This document shows, piece by piece, positions 5,323 through 11,753 of a stretch of 11,753 nt of DNA. The stretch comes from Anaerolineae bacterium. Its GTDB lineage: Bacteria > Chloroflexota > Anaerolineae > JAFGEY01. Position 1 is the first letter of the stretch. Every line of letters starts with the position of its first letter. A model generated the notes under the pieces. That model saw only the letters and a list, made by a program, of their open reading frames with translations, had not been told where the DNA came from and did not search any database. The translations under genes were made by a program, and so were the position numbers. The stretch is taken from positions 1 through 11,753 of the forward strand of contig JAFGEY010000463.1 of the NCBI GenBank assembly GCA_016931365.1, written 5' to 3'.

Positions 5323-6291
5323 ATGCGCGCCGACCGGCTGATCTCGATCGTGATGCTGTTGCAATCGCGTGGGCGGATCACTGCTCACACGATGGCCGAC
5401 GAACTGGAAGTGTCCGAACGGACCATTTATCGCGACATTGACGCCCTGAGCGCGGCAGGCATCCCCATCTATGGCGACCGCGGGCCGGAGGGCGGCTATA
5501 GCCTGCTCGACACCTACCGCAGCACCCTTACCGGCCTCACCGCTGACGAGTTGCGCGCGCTGCTTACCTTGAGCATCCCTGCCCCGCTGGATGACTTGGG
5601 CCTGACCTCCGACCTCAAAACGGCGATGTACAAGCTGGCGGCGGCACTACCCGGCGAGCAACGTGCGAATAAAGCGCCAGAACAGCAGCGCATTTACCTC
5701 GACTCGAGCTGGTGGTTCCAAAGCGAAGAAGCGACCCCATTTTTGAAAACGATCCACGAAGCCGTGCAGAGCGACCGCAAGCTGCGCATCCGCTGGCGCG
5801 TCCGCTATGGGCTGCCGCAAGACATCGAACAAACGGTCGCGCCGTATGGCTTGGTCGCCAAAGCCAGCGTGTGGTACGTGGTCTGCACGTTGGAGGATCG
5901 CGTCTTTGCACATCGCGTCTCACACCTGACCGAGGTCGAAGCGCTGGATGTGTTCTTTGAACGACCCGCCGATTTTGACTTGGCCGCGTTCTGGCAGCGT
6001 TGGTGCGCCGAATTTGAATCAGTGCGGCCCTATTACGGCGTCAAGGCAAGGGTGGCCTCGCATTTTATCGCCGATCTGCCGCACTATTTCGGCCCGCAGG
6101 TGCGGGAGCAGATCGCACAGGCGACACCCGATGACCAGGGCCGAATCACCGTCGAACTGCCTTTCGAGTCGCTGTGGTCAGCGCGATCGCGGCTGCTTGC
6201 GCTGGGCAGTGCCATCGAAGTGCTGGAACCCGAGCCGTTGCGCTTGAGCATTGTTGACTATGCACAGCAAATCATCAAGATGTACGACTAA
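5323..6291 (+). CDS. HTH-WYL transcriptional regulator (YafY type)
   Basis: A 322-residue DNA-binding regulator. Residues 1-60 form a DeoR/HTH_11-type winged helix with the typical stretch ELEVSERTIYRDIDALSAAG and the wing GPEGGYSL. A WYL domain spans about residues 130-215, with the name motif seen as W184-Y185-V186. A WCX-type C-terminal domain (about 225-320) ends in a helical tail. WYL domains sense ligands, in some cases nucleic acids or cyclic nucleotides. The start is ATG 5323, preceded by GGAGG (5311-5315). An upstream TTG reading from 5257 would add 22 residues from the control region and lacks support. It is divergent from the GyrI-like gene, whose expression it probably controls along with its own. 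Family is secure; signal and regulon are unknown. Confidence 0.9.
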   Translation: MRADRLISIVMLLQSRGRITAHTMADELEVSERTIYRDIDALSAAGIPIYGDRGPEGGYSLLDTYRSTLTGLTADELRALLTLSIPAPLDDLGLTSDLKTAMYKLAAALPGEQRANKAPEQQRIYLDSSWWFQSEEATPFLKTIHEAVQSDRKLRIRWRVRYGLPQDIEQTVAPYGLVAKASVWYVVCTLEDRVFAHRVSHLTEVEALDVFFERPADFDLAAFWQRWCAEFESVRPYYGVKARVASHFIADLPHYFGPQVREQIAQATPDDQGRITVELPFESLWSARSRLLALGSAIEVLEPEPLRLSIVDYAQQIIKMYD

Positions 6292-6301
6292 AGTAGCAGT
6301 C

Positions 6302-6325
6302 ATAGCACGCAGGAAATGCTATACT
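6302..6325 (+). promoter_or_regulatory. Extended -10 promoter with overlapping dyad, for the SIMPL lipoprotein
   Basis: TGC-TATACT (6317-6325) is an extended -10 element. The -35 region 17 bp upstream is weak. The perfect inverted repeat ATAGCA/TGCTAT (6302-6307, 6317-6322) overlaps the -10 box, as an operator would. The predicted leader is about 130 nt. Confidence 0.5.
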
Positions 6326-6404
6326 CGGTGCATATCGAAACACAAAAGTGAGCAATGGAATACCCTCAGTGGAACCTTTTTGCCGCAACTGGCGTCTTGA
6401 TGGT

Positions 6405-6430
6405 GAACGTGTGAATGAACACACGCGTTC
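6405..6430 (+). other. Small imperfect hairpin in the leader of the SIMPL gene
   Basis: GAACGTGTG (6405-6413) can pair with CACACGCGTTC (6420-6430) with a two-base bulge around the loop AATGAA. It ends 17 bases before the AAGGAG (6448-6453). It may only be chance, or it may stabilise the leader. Nothing else of note was seen in 6326-6460. Confidence 0.3.
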
Positions 6431-6460
6431 CACAAACATCAAAATACAAGGAGACTAAAA

Positions 6461-7222
6461 ATGTTCAAAAACAAATTCTATCTGTTGATTGTATCCCTCT
6501 TGATGGCCGTATCGATCGTGGGCTGCACCACAGTCAAAGCCGCACCGCAGGCCGATGCACAAACCGTACCGTCAAGCAACCTGCCGCGCACGATCACCGT
6601 GGTCGGCTCAGGCAAAATCTTCCTGACCCCGGACGTAGGCAAGATCACCGTTGGAGCAGAAGCCATTGCGCCGACCGTGTCTGAGGCCAAAGCGCAAGTC
6701 GATGCGCAGATCGACGCGATTATGGCCGCGTTAAAGGCGTTTGGCATCGAAGACAAAGACATTCAAACATCCAACTATAGCATCTATTTCGAGCGCGAGT
6801 CGGTGCCCGTCGTGATGCGCGAAGGCACAGAAATGGCCGAACCGCAGGGCGGTTACCGCGTGTCGAACACGCTGGAAGTGACCGTGCGCAACATCGACGC
6901 CGTTGGCGATGTGCTGGATGCCGTGGTCGAGGCCGGAGCCAATCAGGTATACGGCGTCTACTTTACCGTGTCAGACAACGCGCTGTGGGAAGGCCAGGCC
7001 CGCGAAAAGGCGATGGTCGACGCCAAAGCGCGCGCTCTAGAACTCGCTCGTCTGTCGGAGGTCGAACTGGGCAAGGTGATCTCGGTCAGCGAAGTGATCG
7101 GCAGCAGCGGCAACTATTATCCCGTGATGGCTGAACGCGCCTACGGTGGCGGCGGAGCAGGCATCGCACCGGGTGAGTTGGAACTTGGCACGCAGGTGCA
7201 GGTCGTTTTCGAGATCAAGTAA
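6461..7222 (+). CDS. SIMPL (DUF541/YggE-like) domain lipoprotein
   Basis: A 253-residue exported lipoprotein. Residues 1-21 are a signal peptide with a basic start (MFKNK) and a hydrophobic core. The lipobox IVGC places the lipidated cysteine at C22. A short Ala/Gln-rich linker leads to a SIMPL domain from about residue 42 to the end. It shows the typical start TITVVGSGKIFLTPDVGKI, then ALKAFGIEDKDIQTSNYSI, YRVSNTLEVTVRN, the ARALELARLSEVELGKVISV helix-strand, and the Gly-rich run before QVQVVFEI. Relatives include YggE, linked to oxidative-stress tolerance, and BP26 of Brucella, which forms channel-like oligomers; the biochemical role is unsettled. The ATG at 6461 follows AAGGAG (6448-6453). 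It is a single-gene unit with its own promoter candidate and a strong terminator. Confidence 0.9.
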   Translation: MFKNKFYLLIVSLLMAVSIVGCTTVKAAPQADAQTVPSSNLPRTITVVGSGKIFLTPDVGKITVGAEAIAPTVSEAKAQVDAQIDAIMAALKAFGIEDKDIQTSNYSIYFERESVPVVMREGTEMAEPQGGYRVSNTLEVTVRNIDAVGDVLDAVVEAGANQVYGVYFTVSDNALWEGQAREKAMVDAKARALELARLSEVELGKVISVSEVIGSSGNYYPVMAERAYGGGGAGIAPGELELGTQVQVVFEIK

Positions 7223-7239
7223 CTTTCCTCTCTTAGCTT

Positions 7240-7272
7240 GCGGGCTGGAGGCTAACCTCCAGCCCGCATTTT
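7240..7272 (+). terminator. Rho-independent terminator after the SIMPL gene
   Basis: GCGGGCTGGAGG (7240-7251) pairs perfectly with CCTCCAGCCCGC (7256-7267) around the loop CTAA. The T-rich tract ATTTTTGTTTT follows. The stem gains one more T-A pair at its base (7239/7268). Confidence 0.96.
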
Positions 7273-7300
7273 TGTTTTCCCCTTTTTCCTCAACTTGGGC

Positions 7301-7339
7301 TTGAACATTCGGCACTTTTCTGGTAAGATATGCTATATA
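7301..7339 (+). promoter_or_regulatory. Sigma-70-like promoter of the hybrid kinase gene
   Basis: TTGAAC (7301-7306) and TAAGAT (7324-7329) are separated by 17 bp, and TG precedes the -10 as in an extended -10. A second overlapping extended -10, TGC-TATATA (7331-7339), is an alternative. The leader to the ATG at 7449 is about 110 nt. Confidence 0.6.
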
Positions 7340-7448
7340 GATTTTCATTCCACACATTGGCAATGACAGCGCCGTATTGGCTCAAGCCAGAGTTCTCCAC
7401 GTACTCGCATCATCTGCTTTCGGATTCGGCAAGGAGATGTAACATCCT

Positions 7449-10076
7449 ATGAGTAGCGTGCGCATCCTGATGGTCGAAGATGAAGGCATTGTCGCGCTCG
7501 ACATTCGACGGCGGTTGGAAAAACTGGATTACGTCATCCTGAATATCGCAGAATCGGGGCGGCAGGCAATAGAACAGGTTCAGGCCCAGCAGCCTGACCT
7601 GATCTTGATGGACGTGCAGCTCAAGGGCGAACTGGATGGCATCGAAACCGCAGAATTGATCCGCGCCCAGTGCAACATTCCCATCGTCTACCTCACTGCG
7701 TACGCCGACGAGGCCACCTTGCAGCGTGCCAAAGTTACCGAACCCTACGGATACATCGTCAAACCTTTCCACGAACGCGAGCTGCAAAGTAGCATCGAGA
7801 TCGCGCTGTACAAGCACCGCGCCGAAATGGAGCTCCGACGCGTCAACCGCGCCCTGCGCGTGCTCGGGCGAGTCAACCTGGCCGTGGCCCGTGCGACGGA
7901 TGAAACCGGTCTGCTGAATCAAGTCTGCAATCTCATCGTCCACGTCGGCGGCTACCGGCTGGCCTGGGTGGGCTTTGCCGAGCAAGACGAAGCCAAGACG
8001 GTGCGTCCGGTCGCTCGCGCTGGGTACGACGATGGCTATCTCGATACGATCTTTATCTCGTGGGACGATACCCCGGCTGGACAAGGGCCGACCGGAACCA
8101 CCATCCGCACCCGCCGGCCGGCGATTGCCAAAAACATCAACACCGATCCCGATTACGGCCCCTGGCGCGAGGCTGCGAGCCAACGCGGCTACGGCTCGTC
8201 CATCGCGCTGCCTCTGACTGTCGACGAGGACACTTTTGGCGCACTCAACATCTATGCCACTGAAATCGATGCCTTTGACATGCAAGAGTTCATGCTCCTC
8301 ACCGAATTGGCCGACAGCCTGGCATATGGCATCGTTGCTCTGCACACGCGCGAGCGCCGCTACTTGGCCGAAGAAGCACTCGAACGACGCGTGGAGGTAC
8401 TTTCTTTTATGAACCGCATCGGGCAAACGGTAACATCCAGCCTGAATCGGCGACAGGTGCTCCAGGCGGTGATGGAAGAAACAGCGCAGGTGCTCCACAC
8501 ACAATCATGTTCCGTCTTGCTGTACGATCCTGAGAGCAACGAACTGGCTTTTGAGATCGCTGTCGACTCGGAAACGGCGGACATCCGCAACGTCCGGATC
8601 TCTTCTGAAGACTCGATCGCCGGGTGGGCGTTGCGCAAAGACGAACCGGTGGTGATCAATGACGTGCAACGCGACGAACACTTTTGTACATTGATCGACC
8701 AGATGACCGGTACCCAAACGCATTCGCTGCTGGCCATCCCGCTCAGAAGCAAAGGGCAAAGCATCGGTGTGATCGAAGCGATCAACAAGTTGAATGGCCC
8801 TTTCACCGAACACGATATCAACCTGCTCTCTTCGATCGCGCAATGGGCTGCCATCGCTATCGACAACGCCCAATTGTTCGACGAGGCCAATCGCCGCTAC
8901 GAAGAACTCCAGAAGGCCCAGAGTCAGTTGGTCCAGTCGGCCAAAATGGCAGCCATTGGCGAGCTGGCCGCAGGTGTCGCGCACGATTTCAACAATCTGC
9001 TGACCGTGATCCAGGGCTATACCGAACTGCTCCTTGAAGAGTGTGATGCCAGCACAAGCACGTATCAAGACCTTGCTCAAGTACATGATACTGCCGGACG
9101 CGCTGCCGCGCTGACCACTCAGCTGCTCGCTTTTAGCCGCAAACAAACTCTCCAGCCGCACAATGTCGATCTCAACCATCTGATAGCGGGGATGAAACAA
9201 ATGCTGCAGCGGCTCATCGGTGAAGACATCGCCTTGCTCATCCAACCTAGCTCAACCCCTGCCCTGGCGATGGTCGATCCAGGGCAAATCGAGCAGGTGA
9301 TCTTGAACCTAGTTGTCAATGCGCGCGACGCAATGCCTCACGGCGGCAAGCTGGTCATTGAAACTTCTGTCGGTCCCTTGAGCGACCAGGCCCGCCAGAC
9401 AACTCCTCAACTGCACCACAACCAATTCGTATGCATTTCGGTCTCAGACACCGGCACCGGTATCACTCCCGAGATCCTCAACCGCATTTTTGAGCCTTTT
9501 TTCACCACCAAGGAACGGGGCAAAGGCACCGGACTTGGCCTATCGGTCGCCTATGGCATCATCCAGCAGCACGACGGCTGCATTACCGTGCGCAGCACGC
9601 CAGGACAGGGCACCACGTTTGACATCTATGTGCCACTTAACACCACCATCGATAGCGTGTCGCCAACACAGGCACCTGCTCTCCAAGATACACGTGGGCA
9701 CGGAGAGCGCGTACTGATCGTCGAGGACGACCCGGCGGTCTGCCGGCTCGTTAGTCGCGCCCTGCGCGAGCACGGCTATGACACGATCGATGCCCACACG
9801 GCGCAGGAAGCGTTAAAGATTTTTACTCAAGACAGCAACTTGGACCTGGTTTTCAGCGACGCCATCCTGCCCGATCAAAGCGGCCTGTATCTACTGGATC
9901 AGATTGTGGCTCGCAAGCCCGACATTGGTGTGATGCTGGGTAGCGGCTATGCCAACGAACGCCTGCAATGGCAGGCAATCCTCGATCACGGCATCCGCTT
10001 TGCGCGCAAACCCTACGCTCTCGACGAACTGCTGCGCACAGTACGTCAAGTTCTGGATGCCAAGCGCCCGCAATGA
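7449..10076 (+). CDS. Soluble hybrid histidine kinase, REC-GAF-GAF-HisKA-HATPase-REC
   Basis: An 875-residue cytosolic signalling kinase with no membrane segment. Residues 4-120 are a receiver: acid pair E10/D11, phospho-acceptor D55, T83 and K105 are all present. Two GAF domains follow, about 135-300 and 318-475, then a coiled linker. The dimerisation helix holds the phospho-histidine H512 in [10 protein letters not shown]. The ATPase domain has N624 in the N box ([11 protein letters not shown]), D667 in DTGTGI, and the G2 box GKGTGLGL (691-698). A C-terminal receiver (about 752-870) has E759/D760, acceptor D804, S832 and K854. All catalytic residues look intact. It probably takes phosphate from another kinase at one end and passes it on at the other. 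The ATG at 7449 follows AAGGAG (7431-7436) at a rather long 12-base spacing. It overlaps the next gene by 4 bp. Confidence 0.93.
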   Translation: MSSVRILMVEDEGIVALDIRRRLEKLDYVILNIAESGRQAIEQVQAQQPDLILMDVQLKGELDGIETAELIRAQCNIPIVYLTAYADEATLQRAKVTEPYGYIVKPFHERELQSSIEIALYKHRAEMELRRVNRALRVLGRVNLAVARATDETGLLNQVCNLIVHVGGYRLAWVGFAEQDEAKTVRPVARAGYDDGYLDTIFISWDDTPAGQGPTGTTIRTRRPAIAKNINTDPDYGPWREAASQRGYGSSIALPLTVDEDTFGALNIYATEIDAFDMQEFMLLTELADSLAYGIVALHTRERRYLAEEALERRVEVLSFMNRIGQTVTSSLNRRQVLQAVMEETAQVLHTQSCSVLLYDPESNELAFEIAVDSETADIRNVRISSEDSIAGWALRKDEPVVINDVQRDEHFCTLIDQMTGTQTHSLLAIPLRSKGQSIGVIEAINKLNGPFTEHDINLLSSIAQWAAIAIDNAQLFDEANRRYEELQKAQSQLVQSAKMAAIGELAAGVAHDFNNLLTVIQGYTELLLEECDASTSTYQDLAQVHDTAGRAAALTTQLLAFSRKQTLQPHNVDLNHLIAGMKQMLQRLIGEDIALLIQPSSTPALAMVDPGQIEQVILNLVVNARDAMPHGGKLVIETSVGPLSDQARQTTPQLHHNQFVCISVSDTGTGITPEILNRIFEPFFTTKERGKGTGLGLSVAYGIIQQHDGCITVRSTPGQGTTFDIYVPLNTTIDSVSPTQAPALQDTRGHGERVLIVEDDPAVCRLVSRALREHGYDTIDAHTAQEALKIFTQDSNLDLVFSDAILPDQSGLYLLDQIVARKPDIGVMLGSGYANERLQWQAILDHGIRFARKPYALDELLRTVRQVLDAKRPQ

Positions 10077-11134
10077 CGCCCCAAACGCACACAACCGCCC
10101 TCGTCTTGATCCCGCCCCGTCCAGCCTGGCCGCCGATCCAGGCCGTCCGCCGGGAACATGATCGCCACTTCCGGCGTTGGATGCCGCACATCACCCTGCT
10201 TTACCCCTTTCGACCGCTGGCGCAGTTTGCCGATCTCGTACTGCCGCTGGTCGAAGCGTGCCAGACCGTCGCCCCCTTTGAGATCGCTCTGGCCGAATTG
10301 GATCACTTTTGTCACCACAGCAACAGCCACACCCTCTGGCTGGTCCCAGAACCGAAACAGGCGCTGGTCGATTTGCAAATCGCCCTTTTGCAGGCCGTTC
10401 CAGACAGCGGCAACACCCGCCGCTTTTCCGGCGGGTTCACACCGCACCTCAGCATCGGCCAGTGGCGGGGCGAGGTGCAAGAGACGCTCCAATCGCTTAA
10501 ATCTGACTGGACACCGCTGCGCTTTCAAGCAACTGAGATCAGTCTGATCTGGCGCAATGACCCACCGGACGACGTGTTTCGCGTCTGGCGCTCGATCAGG
10601 CTGGGAAAACTCACTTGTGACTATCCTAACTTGAGCGTCGGGTCAATGGCCCCGCAAGACTGGCCCGCTGTACGCCGCATCTACCAGCAAGGCATCGATA
10701 CCGGCAATGCCACACTGACCACGCTGGCCCCCGATTGGCCGCACTGGGATGCCGCTCACCTGCGCGAGTGCCGCCTGGCTGCCCGGCACGCCCAGGAAAT
10801 TGTCGGTTGGGCCGCATTGAGCGCCGTATCGAGCCGGGCCGTGTACGCCGGCGTGGCCGAGGTCAGCGTCTATGTCGCCCCATCGGCGCAGGGACAGGGC
10901 GTGGGCAAAGCCCTGTTCGAGGCATTGATCGTAGCCTCGGAGCAGTGCGGCATCTGGACCTTGCAGTCGAGCATCCTGGCCGAAAACGAGGGCAGCATCG
11001 CCCTGCACGAAAAATGCGGCTTTAGAAAGGTTGGTGTGCGCGAGCGGCTGGGGCATCGCAATGGTCAATGGCGCGACGTTGTCCTGATGGAACGGCGCAG
11101 CAGAAACACAGACTTGTACAACTCGATTGCTTGA
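10073..11134 (+). CDS. Fusion of 2H phosphoesterase (2'-5' RNA ligase-like) and GNAT N-acetyltransferase
   Basis: A 353-residue two-domain protein. Residues 5-180 form a 2H phosphoesterase domain with both HxT/S motifs: MPHITLLYPF (H39, T41) and FTPHLSIGQW (H125, S127). This spacing is normal for the family, which hydrolyses or makes 2',3'-cyclic or 2'-5' phosphodiester bonds in RNA. Residues from about 185 to 345 form a GNAT domain of the phosphinothricin/methionine-sulfoximine acetyltransferase type: GWAALSAVSSRAVYAGVAEV, the acetyl-CoA loop QGQGVGKAL (about 270-278) and ALHEKCGFRKVGVRE. No stop or frameshift lies between the domains. The ATG at 10073 overlaps the kinase stop as ATGA, indicating translational coupling. 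A longer in-frame reading from 9968 lies inside the kinase gene and is rejected. Substrates of both domains are unknown. Confidence 0.88.
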   Translation: MTPQTHTTALVLIPPRPAWPPIQAVRREHDRHFRRWMPHITLLYPFRPLAQFADLVLPLVEACQTVAPFEIALAELDHFCHHSNSHTLWLVPEPKQALVDLQIALLQAVPDSGNTRRFSGGFTPHLSIGQWRGEVQETLQSLKSDWTPLRFQATEISLIWRNDPPDDVFRVWRSIRLGKLTCDYPNLSVGSMAPQDWPAVRRIYQQGIDTGNATLTTLAPDWPHWDAAHLRECRLAARHAQEIVGWAALSAVSSRAVYAGVAEVSVYVAPSAQGQGVGKALFEALIVASEQCGIWTLQSSILAENEGSIALHEKCGFRKVGVRERLGHRNGQWRDVVLMERRSRNTDLYNSIA

Positions 11135-11159
11135 CGAGTCGGTGCATCTGTGCTATATT
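11131..11159 (+). promoter_or_regulatory. Strong sigma-70-like promoter for the homocysteine methyltransferase leader
   Basis: TTGACG (11131-11136) and TATATT (11154-11159) are spaced exactly 17 bp, with TGC before the -10 as an extended element. The -35 box overlaps the stop codon of the 2H-GNAT gene. The predicted start of transcription is near 11166. Confidence 0.75.
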
Positions 11160-11186
11160 CGTTTTCGTCAAGCGCGACGTTGACTT

Positions 11187-11210
11187 GCCCAACTCCCAGT
11201 TGGGCTTTTT
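11187..11210 (+). terminator. Rho-independent terminator or attenuator in the leader
   Basis: GCCCAACT (11187-11194) pairs with AGTTGGGC (11198-11205) around CCC, followed by TTTTT. It sits downstream of the promoter at 11131-11159 and upstream of the gene at 11260. It therefore either ends read-through from the 2H-GNAT gene or attenuates the new transcript. A smaller hairpin GTCAA/TTGAC (11167-11171, 11180-11184) precedes it. Confidence 0.85.
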
Positions 11211-11259
11211 GTTCTTTCAGACCCGACGAGTCCGTAATCAACCGCAAACCGAGGAGCTT

Positions 11260-11753
11260 ATGTCCCGCAATTATCCTTTTTTAGACCGACTGGCACGCGG
11301 CCCCATTCTCGCCGACGGCGCGATGGGTACCCAGCTCTATGCGCGCGGCGCACGCTTGAGCGACTGTTTTGATGCCGCTAACCTCAACAACGCCGACCTG
11401 GTACAGGCCATCCACCTCGACTACCTGCGCGCCGGGGCCGAGTTGATCGAAACCAACAGCTTTGGCGCGAACGCGATCAAGCTGGCCCGTGCGGATGTAC
11501 TGCGTCCGAACGACCTGGCCGATCGGGTGTGCAAGATCAACCGCCAGGCCGTGCGCATCGCCCGCTATGCGCGCGACATCGCCGGGAGCACTGCCTTTAT
11601 CGCCGGATCGATCGGCCCGCTGGGACAGGCACTCGCTCCGCTGGGCGAAATCGGCGAGGCACAAGCCCGCGACGCTTTCCTGGCCCAGGCCGAAGCCCTG
11701 CTCGAAGGCGGTATCGATCTATTCATCCTGGAAACCTTTGCCGACCTCAACGA
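11260..11753 (+). CDS. Homocysteine S-methyltransferase domain protein, 5' part
   Basis: The first 164 codons of a gene that runs off the window. The protein starts as a homocysteine-binding domain of the BHMT/MetH family, which methylates homocysteine to methionine in the cytosol. Diagnostic motifs are ILADGAMGTQLYARG (residues 16-30), AGAELIETNSFGAN and IAGSIGPLG, and the visible part ends in LFILETFADLN. The zinc-binding cysteines come later in the family and are not visible. It could be a stand-alone methyltransferase, the start of MetH, or a fusion with methylenetetrahydrofolate reductase as in YitJ-like proteins. The missing 3' part decides. The ATG at 11260 follows GAGGAG (11251-11256). 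Expression appears to start at the promoter before it and to pass an early terminator. Confidence 0.9.
   Translation, partial: MSRNYPFLDRLARGPILADGAMGTQLYARGARLSDCFDAANLNNADLVQAIHLDYLRAGAELIETNSFGANAIKLARADVLRPNDLADRVCKINRQAVRIARYARDIAGSTAFIAGSIGPLGQALAPLGEIGEAQARDAFLAQAEALLEGGIDLFILETFADLN

Noticed and set aside
7410..8504. 364-codon open frame on the - strand inside the kinase gene
   Set aside because: It lies opposite the receiver and GAF coding region, whose motifs are clear. The antisense translation has no recognisable motif and no convincing ribosome binding site.
8505..9245. 246-codon open frame on the - strand inside the kinase gene
   Set aside because: Shadow of the GAF2-HisKA coding region; no motifs.
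9968..10072. 35-codon N-terminal extension of the 2H-GNAT protein
   Set aside because: It lies within the C-terminal receiver of the kinase. The ATGA overlap at 10073 is a standard coupled start and the 2H domain begins right after it.
11211..11262. SAH-riboswitch-like start (CCGAGGAGC) before the methyltransferase
   Set aside because: The match is only the Shine-Dalgarno region next to the ATG; the rest of the aptamer is absent.
1..11753. tRNA, rRNA, integrase, transposase or phage genes
   Set aside because: No cloverleaf, rRNA segment or recognisable recombinase motif was found on either strand by reading.

Overview
The window is dense, GC-rich bacterial DNA with short intergenic gaps, Shine-Dalgarno-led genes and Rho-independent terminators. 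The gene mix and the heptad-repeat spacers suggest a free-living bacterium, possibly a member of Chloroflexota such as Anaerolineae. That placement is inferred from general resemblance; no marker gene in the window proves it. I see no tRNA, rRNA, CRISPR array, phage gene or transposase.

Left part (1-2804, + strand): the 3' end of an acyl-CoA (propionyl/methylmalonyl-CoA) carboxyltransferase beta-type subunit, a complete pyruvate/oxaloacetate carboxyltransferase subunit, and an overlapping 72-residue protein. The order recalls the 12S-5S-1.3S order of methylmalonyl-CoA carboxytransferase (transcarboxylase). However, the third protein resembles only the N-terminal part of a biotin carrier and has no biotinyl domain. 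A 59-bp inverted array of 7-bp units separates the first two genes. A 95-bp structured, possibly mobile, element follows the third.

Middle part (2941-4639, + strand): two predicted TIM-barrel proteins, a sugar-phosphate isomerase/epimerase-like enzyme and an aldo/keto-reductase-like protein of unknown function. A second, unrelated heptad array lies between them, and a bidirectional terminator ends the pair.

Regulatory pair (4714-6291): a stand-alone GyrI/AraC-effector-binding-domain protein on the - strand, divergent from an HTH-WYL regulator on the + strand. The 138-bp gap holds two copies of a 12-bp repeat, one in each gene's leader, and so looks like a shared operator region.

Right part (6461-11753, + strand): a lipoprotein with a SIMPL (DUF541) domain ending in a strong terminator. 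Next comes an 875-residue soluble hybrid histidine kinase (REC-GAF-GAF-HisKA-HATPase-REC) with its own promoter. It overlaps by 4 bp (ATGA) an unusual fusion of a 2H phosphoesterase (2'-5' RNA ligase-like) with a GNAT acetyltransferase. A consensus-like promoter then precedes an early terminator in the leader of a homocysteine S-methyltransferase gene, which runs off the window.

The items most worth following up are the biotin-less carrier protein, the kinase-coupled 2H-GNAT fusion, the two heptad arrays, the 95-bp hairpin element and the leader terminator before the methyltransferase. None is proven to be a new system from sequence alone.
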